Positions 33,959 through 42,589 of a stretch of 64,000 nt of DNA are shown piece after piece. Every line of letters begins with the position of its first letter. Within the stretch, counting starts at the first letter, position 1. A program made the position numbers and the translations under genes. The notes under the pieces were generated by a model, which saw nothing but the letters and a program-made list of their open reading frames with translations, made no database searches and was not told the DNA's origin. The DNA comes from Naasia sp. SYSU D00948 (GTDB lineage: Bacteria > Actinomycetota > Actinomycetes > Actinomycetales > Microbacteriaceae): contig NZ_JAFMTA010000001.1 of the NCBI RefSeq assembly GCF_017916515.1, positions 1,477,127-1,541,126 of the forward strand. Direction: 5' to 3'.

Positions 33959-35131
33959 GTGTCCTTCCGTCGAACCTTGGTTCTCGGTACAGCGAGTGTG
34001 GTGGGTGCGGCCACGCTCGTCCTGGGTGGTGTGCCGGCCTACGCCGCTGCGCCGCACTCGACCCCCGCCTCGCACCAGCACGACGACTCCCTCCGCGACC
34101 TGGGCGCGGAGTACGGCCTCCGGATCGGCACGGCCGTCAGCCCGGCCGGCCTCCAGGACCCGGAGTACCGGGAGATCATCGCGGAGGAGTTCTCCTCGGT
34201 GACCGCGGAGAACGAGATGAAGTGGGAGACCCTCGAGCCGGTCCGCGGCGAGTACAACTGGGGCCCCGCTGACGAGCTCGTCGAGTTCGCGAAGGAGAAC
34301 CACCAGCTCGTGCGCGGCCACGTGCTGCTGTGGCAGAACCAGCTGCCCGCGTGGCTCACCGAGGGTGTCGCCGACGGCACCATCGGCACGGAGGAGCTCC
34401 GGGAGATCCTCCGGCAGCACGTCTACAACGTGGTGAGCCACTTCAAGGGCGACATCTGGCACTGGGACGTCGTCAACGAGGCGTTCGTCGATGACTGGGA
34501 GACCGGGGACTTCGAGTCGGGCATCCACCCGGAGCGCTTCTGGGTGCAGCACCTCGGGCCGGAGATCCTCGCCGACGTGTTCCGCTGGGCGCACGACGCC
34601 GACCCGAAGGCCGTCCTCTTCTACAACGACTACGCGATCGAGCACATGGGCCAGAAGAGCGACGCGCTCTACGCCTGGGTCCAGGAGCAGCTCGCCGCGG
34701 GTGTCCCGATCGAGGGCATCGGCTTCCAGACCCACCTCTCGACCGAGTACGGGTTCCCGGGCGGGTTCCAGGAGAACATGCAGCGCTTCGCCGACCTCGG
34801 ACTCGACATCGCGCTGACCGAGGTGGACGTGCGGACGTTCGTCGACAGCCCCGAGACGCAGGAGCCGCTGACGCCGGCCCTCCAGCAGCAGCAGGAGGAC
34901 TACTGGCGGCAGACCATCGAGGCCTGCCTCGCCGTCCGCGAGTGCGTCTCGTACACGGTCTGGGGCGTCTCCGACGAGCAGTCGTGGGTGCCCGGCTGGT
35001 TCACGGGCATGGGCTCGGCCCTGCTCTGGGACGAGAACCTCGAGCGCAAGCCGCAGTACTACGTGGTCCAGGACGTCCTCGAGACCGCGGACGCGAAGCA
35101 CCGCACGGGCCGCGGCGCCGGCCGCAACTGA
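33959..35131 (+). CDS. Secreted endo-1,4-beta-xylanase, GH10
   Basis: A 390-residue secreted enzyme. A signal peptide with arginines, a long hydrophobic core and AYAAAP cleavage region (about 1-31) leads straight into a GH10 catalytic barrel. The acid/base Glu174 is in HWDVVNEAF and the nucleophile Glu288 in ALTEVDVR; SVTAENEMKWE and RGHVLLWQNQLPAW are further family marks. No carbohydrate-binding module follows. GTG at 33959 is eight bases after AAAGGAG; a GTG at 33950 lies inside that site. It has its own promoter and terminator. Confidence 0.95.
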   Translation: MSFRRTLVLGTASVVGAATLVLGGVPAYAAAPHSTPASHQHDDSLRDLGAEYGLRIGTAVSPAGLQDPEYREIIAEEFSSVTAENEMKWETLEPVRGEYNWGPADELVEFAKENHQLVRGHVLLWQNQLPAWLTEGVADGTIGTEELREILRQHVYNVVSHFKGDIWHWDVVNEAFVDDWETGDFESGIHPERFWVQHLGPEILADVFRWAHDADPKAVLFYNDYAIEHMGQKSDALYAWVQEQLAAGVPIEGIGFQTHLSTEYGFPGGFQENMQRFADLGLDIALTEVDVRTFVDSPETQEPLTPALQQQQEDYWRQTIEACLAVRECVSYTVWGVSDEQSWVPGWFTGMGSALLWDENLERKPQYYVVQDVLETADAKHRTGRGAGRN

Positions 35132-35166
35132 CCCGATGCGGGGGCGGGTCTGACCGCCTCCATCAC

Positions 35167-35199
35167 GAAGCGGGCCGGGGAATCTCCCCGGCCCGCTTC
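35167..35199 (+). terminator. Terminator after the xylanase gene
   Basis: A perfect 14-bp stem GAAGCGGGCCGGGG / CCCCGGCCCGCTTC with an AATCT loop, 36 bp after the stop, followed by TGTGTT. Confidence 0.9.
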
Positions 35200-35258
35200 T
35201 GTGTTCCCGCAAAGGAGCGCCACAGGCCGCTCATAGACTTCTTCCCATACTGAGAGGC

Positions 35259-36008
35259 ATGGCCTCCTCCGACACCGCCGCCCGCGTGGCCCGTGCCCCC
35301 ATGCGCCGCGCCGACGGCTCCCCGATCCGGGTCCTCGTCGTCGACGACGAGGCGACGCTCACCGATCTCCTCTCCATGGCCCTCCGCTACGAGGGCTGGG
35401 AGGTGAAGACGGCGGGCGACGGCCGGCAGGCCCTCGCCATGGCGCGGGAGTTCAAGCCCGACGCGATCGTCCTCGACATCATGCTCCCGGACATCGACGG
35501 CCTGCAGGTGCTCCAGCGCGTGCGCGCCGACGGCACCGACACTCCCGTCCTCTTCCTCACGGCGAAGGACTCGCTGGACGACCGGATCACGGGCCTCACG
35601 GCGGGCGGCGACGACTACGTCACGAAGCCGTTCAGCCTCGAGGAGCTCGTCGCGCGGCTCCGCGGCCTCATCCGCCGCTCGATCGTCGCCGTCTCGGACG
35701 AGTCGGACCCGGTGATCACCGTCGGCGACCTGTCCCTCGACGAGGACAGCCACGAGGTGTTCCGCGCCGGCGAGCCGATCGAGCTCACCGCGACGGAGTT
35801 CGAGCTGCTCCGCTACCTGATGCGGAACCCGCGCCGGGTCCTCAGCAAGGCGCAGATCCTGGACCGGGTCTGGAGCTACGACTTCGGCGGCAAATCGAGC
35901 GTTGTCGAGATCTACATCTCCTACCTGCGCCGCAAGATCGACGCCGGCCGCGCCCCGATGATCCACACGGTCCGCGGAGCCGGGTACATGCTGAAGCCGG
36001 CGCCATGA
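35259..36008 (+). CDS. OmpR family response regulator
   Basis: A 249-residue regulator. The receiver domain has acidic residues in VVDDE, the phospho-acceptor Asp73 in IVLDIMLPDIDG, and Lys123 in YVTKPF. The C-terminal winged helix has LTATEFELLRYLMRNPRRVLSKAQILDRVW and VRGAGYMLK. It overlaps the kinase start by 4 bp (36005-36008). It resembles the MprA/TcrX group but the regulon is not predictable from this window. Confidence 0.94.
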   Translation: MASSDTAARVARAPMRRADGSPIRVLVVDDEATLTDLLSMALRYEGWEVKTAGDGRQALAMAREFKPDAIVLDIMLPDIDGLQVLQRVRADGTDTPVLFLTAKDSLDDRITGLTAGGDDYVTKPFSLEELVARLRGLIRRSIVAVSDESDPVITVGDLSLDEDSHEVFRAGEPIELTATEFELLRYLMRNPRRVLSKAQILDRVWSYDFGGKSSVVEIYISYLRRKIDAGRAPMIHTVRGAGYMLKPAP

Positions 36009-37474
36009 CCGGAACGCGATCGCTCCGGCTCCGGCTGGTGCTGATCGTCGCCGCCCTCCTTGCCGCCGTCGCCGCGGTGATCGGCGTCGTGTCCGTCGCC
36101 GTCCTGCAGACCTACCTGGTCGGGCAGGTGGACGCCGAGGTGCTCGAGGCCGCGGACCGGGCGGGCCGCGGACCGGGCGACGGGTCAGGGCCGGGCGGCG
36201 GGTTCGTGCTCGGCCAGGGCGAGGGCACGGTGATCGCGCTCGTCGAGGCCGGCCGGGTGACCTCGTCCGGCTACCTCGACCGCTACGGCGAGCTCCAGTC
36301 CCTGTCCGAGCCCGCGCAGGAGGCGATCCTCCAGCTCATCGGGGACGGCAGGCCGCACAGCGTGGACCTCGGCGGCGACCTGGGCGAGTACCGGATGGTG
36401 GCGATCGTCGACTCCGGCTTCGGACGCGCCCTCGTCACCGGACTGCCGCTGTCGCCCGTGCAGGACACGGTCCGACAGCTCGGGGCCATCGTCCTCGTCG
36501 TCACGGCGATCGGCCTCCTGCTCGCGTGCGCGGCGGCGTGGATCACGGTCGGTGCCGCGCTGCGGCCGCTGCGCCGGGTCGCATCGACCGCGACGAGCGT
36601 CGCGGAGCTGCCCCTCGACCGCGACGTCGACATCAGCATCCGCGTGCCGGAGAAGGACACCGATCCGGCGACCGAGGTCGGCCGGGTGGGCGCCGCCCTC
36701 AACCGCCTCCTCGGGCACGTGGGCGAGGCGCTCGCGGTGCGCAAGGCGAGCGAGGACAGGATGCGGCAGTTCATCGGGGACGCGAGCCACGAGCTGCGGA
36801 CGCCCCTCGCCTCGATCCGCGGGTATTCCGAGCTGACCCGGCGCACGCAGCCGGACCTGCCGGAGGACGTCCGGCACAGCCTCGCGCGCATCGAGTCCGA
36901 GGCGATCCGGATGACCTCCCTCGTCGAGGACCTGCTCCTCCTCGCCCGCCTCGACTCGCGCCGCGAGCTCGAGCGCCGGGAGGTGGACCTGTCGCGCGTG
37001 GTGCTCGAGGCCGTCGGCGACGCCCATGCGGCGGGCCCGGACCACGACTGGACGCTCGACCTGCCCGAGGAGCCCGTCGTGCTGCAGGGTGACGAGGCGC
37101 GGCTGCGTCAGGTCGTCGTCAACCTCCTCGCGAACGCCCGCATCCACACCCCGCCCGACACGACGGTGACGGCGGGCCTGGAGCGCGCGGAGGACGGCAC
37201 GTTGACGCTGCGGGTCCGCGACAACGGGCCGGGCATCGACCCGGCGGTCGCCTCGACCCTGTTCGAGCGGTTCTCGCGCGGCGACGCCTCCCGCGCCCGC
37301 ACCACCGGCACGACGGGCCTCGGACTGTCGATCGTGCGGGGCGTCGTCGAGGCGCACGGCGGCACGGTCCGCGTCGACAGCGCGCCGGGCTCGACGGTGT
37401 TCACCGTGACGCTCCCCGCCGTGCCGCCCCGTGAGGACGCCGTCCGGCCGGAGCCCGCGACGGCCACGGCGTAG
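36005..37474 (+). CDS. Sensor histidine kinase with HAMP domain
   Basis: A 489-residue membrane kinase. Helices at about 10-40 and 158-184 flank an extracellular domain with a glycine-rich GPGDGSGPGGG stretch. A HAMP domain follows (185-240), then the phospho-accepting His262 in FIGDASHELRTPLASI, the N-box VVVNLLANARIHT, and G-boxes LRVRDNGPGID and GTTGLGLSIV. It is the partner of the preceding response regulator. The signal is unknown. Confidence 0.94.
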   Translation: MTGTRSLRLRLVLIVAALLAAVAAVIGVVSVAVLQTYLVGQVDAEVLEAADRAGRGPGDGSGPGGGFVLGQGEGTVIALVEAGRVTSSGYLDRYGELQSLSEPAQEAILQLIGDGRPHSVDLGGDLGEYRMVAIVDSGFGRALVTGLPLSPVQDTVRQLGAIVLVVTAIGLLLACAAAWITVGAALRPLRRVASTATSVAELPLDRDVDISIRVPEKDTDPATEVGRVGAALNRLLGHVGEALAVRKASEDRMRQFIGDASHELRTPLASIRGYSELTRRTQPDLPEDVRHSLARIESEAIRMTSLVEDLLLLARLDSRRELERREVDLSRVVLEAVGDAHAAGPDHDWTLDLPEEPVVLQGDEARLRQVVVNLLANARIHTPPDTTVTAGLERAEDGTLTLRVRDNGPGIDPAVASTLFERFSRGDASRARTTGTTGLGLSIVRGVVEAHGGTVRVDSAPGSTVFTVTLPAVPPREDAVRPEPATATA

Positions 37475-37481
37475 CCGGGCG

Positions 37482-38489
37482 TCAGCCGACCAGGTGCGTC
37501 GGCTCGCGCAGGGCGCGGTCCGGCTCGGGCGCCGTGACGGTCGGCTCCGGCGCGGCGTCGAAGCTCGGCAGCAGCGTCGTCGGCAGGGAAACGGCGAGGG
37601 CTCCCCAGGAGCACGCGTAGCCGAGAGCCGCGGGAAGCGCGAGCGCGGCCGGCCGGCCGGGCTCCGCCGGGACGTCGTCGCGGACCGAGTGCGCGAGGAA
37701 GCCGGCCAGGGTCGCGTCCCCGGCGCCCGTGGTGTTGACGACCTCGCTCGCGACGGCCCTGCCCCAGTGCGCCTCGTCCGCGGTGATCGCGAGGGCGCCG
37801 TCCACGCCGAGGGACACCAGCGCGATCTCGATCCCGAGCGCGTTGAGCTCGCGCCCGGCCTCCAGCGCGTCCTGGATGGTGTGCAGGTTCCGGCCGACGA
37901 GGTTGGCGAGCTCGTCCGCGTTCGGCTTGATGAGGTTGACGAGGCCGCTGCTGACCCAGTGCTCGAGCGGCGGGCCGCTCGTGTCGAGGGCGACGCGGGT
38001 CCCTCTCGCTCGGACGGCCCCGAAGAGGTCGCTCAGGTCGACGTACTCGCCCGTCTCGGCGATCCTCGGATGCACGCCCGAGACGACCAGCCAGTCCGCG
38101 TTCGTCTCATCGACCTGCTCGCGCGCGAGCTCGCACACGCGCGCCCAGTCCGACGAGCTCATCGGGATCGCCGTCTGGTTGATGTTGGTGGTGCGTCCGC
38201 CCCGGTCGACGACGGTCGTGTTGACGCGGACGCGGCCGGCGATCGGCACGATCCGCAGGATGTGCGGGTACGGGGTGCGGAAGAGGAGGTGCTCGTCGTC
38301 CTTCCCGATGGGCAGGATGCCCGCCACGGGGACCCGGGCGAGGTGCAGGGTGCGCGCGACGTTGAGGCCCTTGCCGCTCATGTACTCGTGCACCTCGTAC
38401 GCGCGGTTCACCTTGCCTTCGGCGAAGGAGTCGACCAGGTAGGTGCGGTCGAGCACGGGCGCGGGCGTCAGTGTCACTACTGCGGTCAA
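37482..38489 (-). CDS. 1-phosphofructokinase family hexose kinase (PfkB)
   Basis: A 335-residue kinase. The N-terminal VTLTPAPVLDRTYLVD and SGKGLNVARTL motifs mark the PfkB/FruK/LacC group; the catalytic motif is NTTGAGDATLAGFLAH with the base Asp. The substrate could be fructose-1-phosphate or tagatose-6-phosphate. TTG at 38489 is chosen because AAGGA lies six bases before it and the family begins at this point; an ATG at 38522 has no ribosome site. No PTS genes are adjacent. Confidence 0.87.
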   Translation of the reverse strand: MTAVVTLTPAPVLDRTYLVDSFAEGKVNRAYEVHEYMSGKGLNVARTLHLARVPVAGILPIGKDDEHLLFRTPYPHILRIVPIAGRVRVNTTVVDRGGRTTNINQTAIPMSSSDWARVCELAREQVDETNADWLVVSGVHPRIAETGEYVDLSDLFGAVRARGTRVALDTSGPPLEHWVSSGLVNLIKPNADELANLVGRNLHTIQDALEAGRELNALGIEIALVSLGVDGALAITADEAHWGRAVASEVVNTTGAGDATLAGFLAHSVRDDVPAEPGRPAALALPAALGYACSWGALAVSLPTTLLPSFDAAPEPTVTAPEPDRALREPTHLVG

Positions 38490-38613
38490 CGTGGTCCTTC
38501 CGCGACGCCGCAGCGCCGACATGGGAGCGCCGGCGTGGGCGCCGGCTCCGATCAGCCTACTGACGCGCCGCGAAGCACCCCGGTCGCGGGCGGTCACCGG
38601 GAACTCCGGCGCT

Positions 38614-38629
38614 GTTTCCCGCCCGTAAC
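38614..38629 (-). promoter_or_regulatory. GlnR-like box, formamidase promoter
   Basis: On the minus strand GTTAC-GGGCGG-GAAAC matches the actinobacterial GlnR consensus gTnAC-N6-GaAAC at all ten positions. It ends 11 bp before a TAGGGT hexamer (38640-38645) and 24 bp before the formamidase start, well placed to control this promoter. Confidence 0.7.
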
Positions 38630-38652
38630 ACCCGCGGCCTAGGGTGACGGCT

Positions 38653-39759
38653 GTGGCCGACCTCATGCTCAGAACGCGCTTCGACGCGCTCCAGCCCGGA
38701 ACGGGGCCCCGCCCCGGGGACCACTACCTTCCCGCGCGCCCGGAGGAGGTCTTCTGGGGCCGGCTGCCCTGCGAGGAGGACGCGCCGGTGCTGACGGTCC
38801 GTCCGGGCGAGACCGTGACCGTCGACACGCTGAGCCACGAGGGCGTCCTCGAGGACCAGGGGCGGGACCCGCTCGCGTTCTTCGGCCGCCACGGGGTCCC
38901 CGCCGGCCTCGTGCTCGAGGACGCCGTCGCGCTCGCCGCGTCGGCGCATCCGCGCACGCCGGACGCCGACGGCCCCCACGTGGTGACCGGACCGATCGCG
39001 GTGGAGGGCGCGCAGCCGGGAGACCTGCTCGCGATCGAGATCGTGCGCCTCGAGCCCCGCGTCCCCTACGGCGTCGTCTCCAACCGGCACGGCAGGGGCG
39101 CCCTGCCCGGGGAGTACCCGGTGGGAGGCCGCACCGTCAGCCTCTTCTCGCCGCTGGAGCAGGCGGCCGACGGCGCCCTGAACGGGACGCTGCCGTTCGG
39201 GCCGGACTCCGACCGGGTCGCGCGCTTCCCGCTCGCGCCCTTCCTCGGTGTCATGGGTGTGGCCGTCGCCGGACCGGAGCGGCCGCACTCGGTGCCGCCC
39301 GGCGCGTTCGGCGGCAACATCGACGTCAAGCTCCTCGTCGAGGGAACCCGCCTGCTGCTGCCCGTCCAGGTTCCGGGCGCCCTCGCCTACGTCGGCGACC
39401 CCCACTTCGCCCAGGGCGACGGCGAGGTCGCCCTCACCGCCCTGGAGGCGTCCCTGCGCGCGACGCTGCGCTTCGAGGTCCTCCCCGCCGCGGAGGCGAC
39501 GCACGAGTACGGAGCCGTCAGCGGACCCCTCATCGACACCGGGAAGTACCTCGTCCCCACCGGACTGCACGAGGACCTCGACGAGGCGGTGGCCCGCTGC
39601 GTCCGCGCCTCGATCGAGCTGCTGCATGCCCGATGGGGCATGGACCGCGCGCACGCCCTCGCCTACCTCTCCGCCGCGACGGACTTCGACATCTCGCAGG
39701 TCGTCGACCGGGTCAAGGGCGTGCACGCGCGCATCCGGGTGGCCGACCTCGATGGCTGA
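38653..39759 (+). CDS. Acetamidase/formamidase family protein
   Basis: A 368-residue cytoplasmic amidase of the FmdA/AmdA family. HVVTGPIAVEGAQPGDLLAIEI and FGGNIDVKLLVEG (the metal/active-site core), VGDPHFAQGDGEV and SAATDFDISQVVD are family marks. GTG at 38653 lies seven bases after TAGGGT, suggesting a leaderless start; GTG 38644 is the alternative. It overlaps the AtzH-amidase gene by 8 bp and heads the oxalurate-side operon, so it may release ammonia from a small amide such as formamide or oxamate. The substrate is inferred only. Confidence 0.88.
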   Translation: MADLMLRTRFDALQPGTGPRPGDHYLPARPEEVFWGRLPCEEDAPVLTVRPGETVTVDTLSHEGVLEDQGRDPLAFFGRHGVPAGLVLEDAVALAASAHPRTPDADGPHVVTGPIAVEGAQPGDLLAIEIVRLEPRVPYGVVSNRHGRGALPGEYPVGGRTVSLFSPLEQAADGALNGTLPFGPDSDRVARFPLAPFLGVMGVAVAGPERPHSVPPGAFGGNIDVKLLVEGTRLLLPVQVPGALAYVGDPHFAQGDGEVALTALEASLRATLRFEVLPAAEATHEYGAVSGPLIDTGKYLVPTGLHEDLDEAVARCVRASIELLHARWGMDRAHALAYLSAATDFDISQVVDRVKGVHARIRVADLDG

Positions 39760-41302
39760 GATGCCGCGCACCGACGACATCACGGCGGACGGTCCCGTCC
39801 CCGACGGGCTCCTCGACGCGTTCTGGCGCTACGAGCAGGCCCTCATGGAGGACGACGTGGCCGTGCTCGACGAGCTCTTCGCGCCCGGTCCGCACACGCT
39901 GCGCGGCGATGCCGGCGGGCTCCTCGTGGGCTCCGACGCCATCGCCGCGTTCCGGCGGGCGCGCGGCGGCGCGCCGCGCCGTCGCATCGGAGCGGTGCAC
40001 GTCCGCCGCGCCGGCGAGCAGTCGGCGCTCGTCGTTGCGGTGCTCGAGCCGGAGACCGGCGGGCGGGGCCAGCAGACGCAGCTCTGGCACCGCCACGCCG
40101 AGGGGTGGCGGATCGCCGCCGCGCACGTGAGCACGCCGGCGCCCGCGCTCGACCGCCGGATCTGGCGCGTCGCCGGCACCCCGCTCGTGCCCGGGTTGGG
40201 AACCGGCCCGCTCGTCGGGGAGACCGTCGCGGTCAAGGACCTGTTCGCGATCGCCGGACAGCGGATCGGCGGAGGGGTGCCGCAGTACCTCGACGAGGCG
40301 CAGGAGGAGAGGACGACCGCGCCGGCGGTCCAGGCCCTCCTCGACGCCGGCGCCGACGTCACGGGCATCGCCCGCACGGACCAGTTCGCGTACAGCATCG
40401 CCGGAGACAACGGCTCCTACGGAACGCCGCCGAACGCCGTCGTGCCGGGGGCGCTGCCCGGCGGCTCGTCGAGCGGACCCGCGTCCGCGGTCGGCCTCGG
40501 TCACGTGTCGGTCGGCCTCGCGACCGACACCGCGGGTTCCATCCGCGTGCCCGCCTCCTACCAGGGCCTGTGGGGCCTGCGCACGACGCACGGCGCGGTG
40601 CCCGCCGAGGGGCTCCTGCCCCTGGCCCCGTCCTTCGACACGGTCGGCTGGCTGACCCGGGACGCGGGCACCCTCGAGCGCGTGGCCGGGGCGATGCTGC
40701 CGCAGGGCGGTCCGGCGGAGCAGCCGCCCGCCGTCGTGCCCGCCCTCCTCGACACCCTCGAGAGCGACATCCGTGCGGCCTTCGAGTCGGCGGTGGGACG
40801 GCTCGTCGCCGACGGACTGCTGGAGGCGCCCGACGACGCGTCGGTTCCCGACGTCGGGGGCACCTACTCCGCCTTCCGCACCGTCCAGGCGGCCGAGGCG
40901 TGGCGCGTCCACGGCGAGTGGCTCGAGGCGCACCCCGGCGCGGTCACCGGCGCTGTCGCAGCCCGCTTCCGAGCCGCCGCTGCGGTGACGGGGGATGAGG
41001 AGCGCCGAGCGCGGGACGTCCTGGCCGAGCGGCGCGACCAGCTGCGGCGGCTGCTGACGGAGCGCGTCCTGCTGCTGCCCGCCGCCGCCTCGCCGGCGCC
41101 CCTCATCTCCGCTGCGCAGGACGAGGTCGATCGGCTGCGTGCCGCCACGCTCACCCTGACCTGCCTCGCCGGGGTGGCGGGGGCACCGTCGCTGTCGGCA
41201 CCGCTCGCCGGAGTCCGCGGGGCCCCGCTCGGGGTCGCCCTCGTGTCGGCGCCCGGCACCGACGTCGCGCTGGTCCGCCGCGCCGCGCGGTTACATCCCT
41301 GA
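39752..41302 (+). CDS. AtzH-like domain fused to an amidase-signature enzyme
   Basis: A 516-residue fusion. Residues about 15-130 form a SnoaL-like AtzH/DUF3225 domain (LLDAFWRYEQALMEDDVAVLDELF, GADIAAFR-like core, QLWHRHAEGWRIAAAHVS). Residues 140-516 form an amidase-signature enzyme with the catalytic Lys in ETVAVKDLFAIAG, cis-Ser in PGGSSSGPASA and nucleophile Ser in DTAGSIRVPAS. HpxZ (AtzH-like) and HpxY (amidase) of the Klebsiella oxalurate pathway are separate versions of these two domains. The next gene makes oxalurate, so oxalurate hydrolysis is a plausible role. Start ATG 39752 overlaps the previous gene. Confidence 0.86.
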   Translation: MAEMPRTDDITADGPVPDGLLDAFWRYEQALMEDDVAVLDELFAPGPHTLRGDAGGLLVGSDAIAAFRRARGGAPRRRIGAVHVRRAGEQSALVVAVLEPETGGRGQQTQLWHRHAEGWRIAAAHVSTPAPALDRRIWRVAGTPLVPGLGTGPLVGETVAVKDLFAIAGQRIGGGVPQYLDEAQEERTTAPAVQALLDAGADVTGIARTDQFAYSIAGDNGSYGTPPNAVVPGALPGGSSSGPASAVGLGHVSVGLATDTAGSIRVPASYQGLWGLRTTHGAVPAEGLLPLAPSFDTVGWLTRDAGTLERVAGAMLPQGGPAEQPPAVVPALLDTLESDIRAAFESAVGRLVADGLLEAPDDASVPDVGGTYSAFRTVQAAEAWRVHGEWLEAHPGAVTGAVAARFRAAAAVTGDEERRARDVLAERRDQLRRLLTERVLLLPAAASPAPLISAAQDEVDRLRAATLTLTCLAGVAGAPSLSAPLAGVRGAPLGVALVSAPGTDVALVRRAARLHP

Positions 41303-41305
41303 AAC
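41290..41305 (+). promoter_or_regulatory. GlnR-like box, pucG promoter
   Basis: GTTAC-ATCCCT-GAAAC matches gTnAC-N6-GaAAC at all ten positions. It overlaps the end of the AtzH-amidase gene. TACACT (41316-41321) downstream is a plausible -10 box. Inverted repeats GAAAC-ACCC-GTTTC (41301-41314) and GAAAC-GCGT-GTCTC (41330-41343) lie in the same gap and might serve the RpiR regulator. Confidence 0.7.
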
Positions 41306-41365
41306 ACCCGTTTCGTACACTTGCCTCCTGAAACGCGTGTCTCGCACGCGACGAGGAAGGATGCC

Positions 41366-42589
41366 GTGACCGCCCTGCCCATCGCCCCGCCCCCGCGGCT
41401 GCTCATGGGACCCGGTCCCATCACCGCCGACCCCCGCGTCCTGCGCGCCATGTCGGCTCAGCTGGTCGGGCAGTACGACCCCGCCATGACCGGGTACATG
41501 GCGGAGACGCAGGAGCTCTACCGGCAGGTCTTCCGCACGCGCAACGACGCCACCCTGCTCGTCGACGGGACCAGCCGCGCCGGCATCGAGGCCGCGCTCG
41601 TGTCGCTCCTGCGCCCCGGGGACCGCGTCCTCGTGCCGGTGTTCGGGCGGTTCGGGCACCTCCTCGTCGAGATCGCCCAGCGCGCGGGCGCCGAGGTGCA
41701 CACGATCGAGACCGAGTGGGGCACGGTGTTCGCGCCGGAGCAGATCGAGGCGGCGGTCCGCGAGGTGCGACCGGCGATGCTCGCGGTCGTGCACGGGGAC
41801 ACCTCCACGACCGTCGCCCAGCCTCTGGAGGGCCTCTCGCACGTTTGCCGCGAGCTCGGCGTCCTCTTCTACACCGACGTCACGGCGACCCTCGGGGGCA
41901 ACCCGGTCGAGTCGGACGCCTGGGGCCTCGATGCGGTGAGCGCGGGCCTGCAGAAGTGCATGGGCGGACCGTCCGGCAGCGCTCCGCTGACCCTCTCGCC
42001 GCGCGCGGTCGAGGTCATCGACTCCCGGCGCAGCATCGAGGCCGGCATCCGCGACGCCGAGTCCGAGGTCCGGTCGGACCCCATCCGCAGCAACTACCTC
42101 GACCTCGCGATGATCCTCGACTACTGGGGGCCGAAGCGCCTCAACCACCACACCGAGGCGACGACGATGCTCTACGGCGCCCGCGAGTGCGCCCGGATCC
42201 TGCTCGAGGAGGGCCTCGACGCCGCCGTCGACCGGCATCGGCTGCACGGCGCCGCGATGCTGGAAGGCGTCCGCGGGCTGGGGCTCCGCCCGTTCGGCGA
42301 CCTCGAGCACAAGATGACGAACGTCGTCGGTGTCGAGATCCCCGAGGGCGTGAACGGGGACGCCGTGCGCGGCGAGCTCCTGGAGGACTACGGGATCGAG
42401 ATCGGCACGTCGTTCGGACCCCTGCACGGGCGGATCTGGCGCATCGGCACCATGGGCTACAACGCGCGGCGCGACGCCGTGCTGACGACGCTCGCCGCCC
42501 TCGAGCAGGTGCTGCGGCGCGCGGGCGCGCCTGTGACGGCCGGTGGCGGAACCGGTGCCGCCCTCGACGTGTACGGAGCGGCGGCGTGA
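41366..42589 (+). CDS. pucG: (S)-ureidoglycine--glyoxylate aminotransferase (PucG-like)
   Basis: A 407-residue class V aminotransferase that transfers the amino group of ureidoglycine to glyoxylate, giving oxalurate and glycine. It starts with RLLMGPGPITADPRVLRAMS, the alanine-glyoxylate-aminotransferase-like N-terminus; the PLP lysine is in SAGLQKCMGGPSG (about residue 201). GTG at 41366 follows GAGGAAGG. It overlaps the allantoate amidohydrolase gene by 4 bp, which makes its substrate, supporting PucG rather than serine-glyoxylate or alanine-glyoxylate aminotransferase. Confidence 0.9.
   Translation: MTALPIAPPPRLLMGPGPITADPRVLRAMSAQLVGQYDPAMTGYMAETQELYRQVFRTRNDATLLVDGTSRAGIEAALVSLLRPGDRVLVPVFGRFGHLLVEIAQRAGAEVHTIETEWGTVFAPEQIEAAVREVRPAMLAVVHGDTSTTVAQPLEGLSHVCRELGVLFYTDVTATLGGNPVESDAWGLDAVSAGLQKCMGGPSGSAPLTLSPRAVEVIDSRRSIEAGIRDAESEVRSDPIRSNYLDLAMILDYWGPKRLNHHTEATTMLYGARECARILLEEGLDAAVDRHRLHGAAMLEGVRGLGLRPFGDLEHKMTNVVGVEIPEGVNGDAVRGELLEDYGIEIGTSFGPLHGRIWRIGTMGYNARRDAVLTTLAALEQVLRRAGAPVTAGGGTGAALDVYGAAA

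Noticed and set aside
39752-41302. Plain Glu-tRNA(Gln) amidotransferase subunit A
   Set aside because: No GatB/GatC nearby, and an AtzH domain is fused at the N-terminus; the operon is ureide-related.
41301-41343. GAAAC inverted repeats treated as two GlnR boxes
   Set aside because: Only GTTAC-N6-GAAAC at 41290 has the right spacing; the second GAAAC (41330) lacks an a-site 11 bp upstream. The repeats may serve the RpiR regulator instead.
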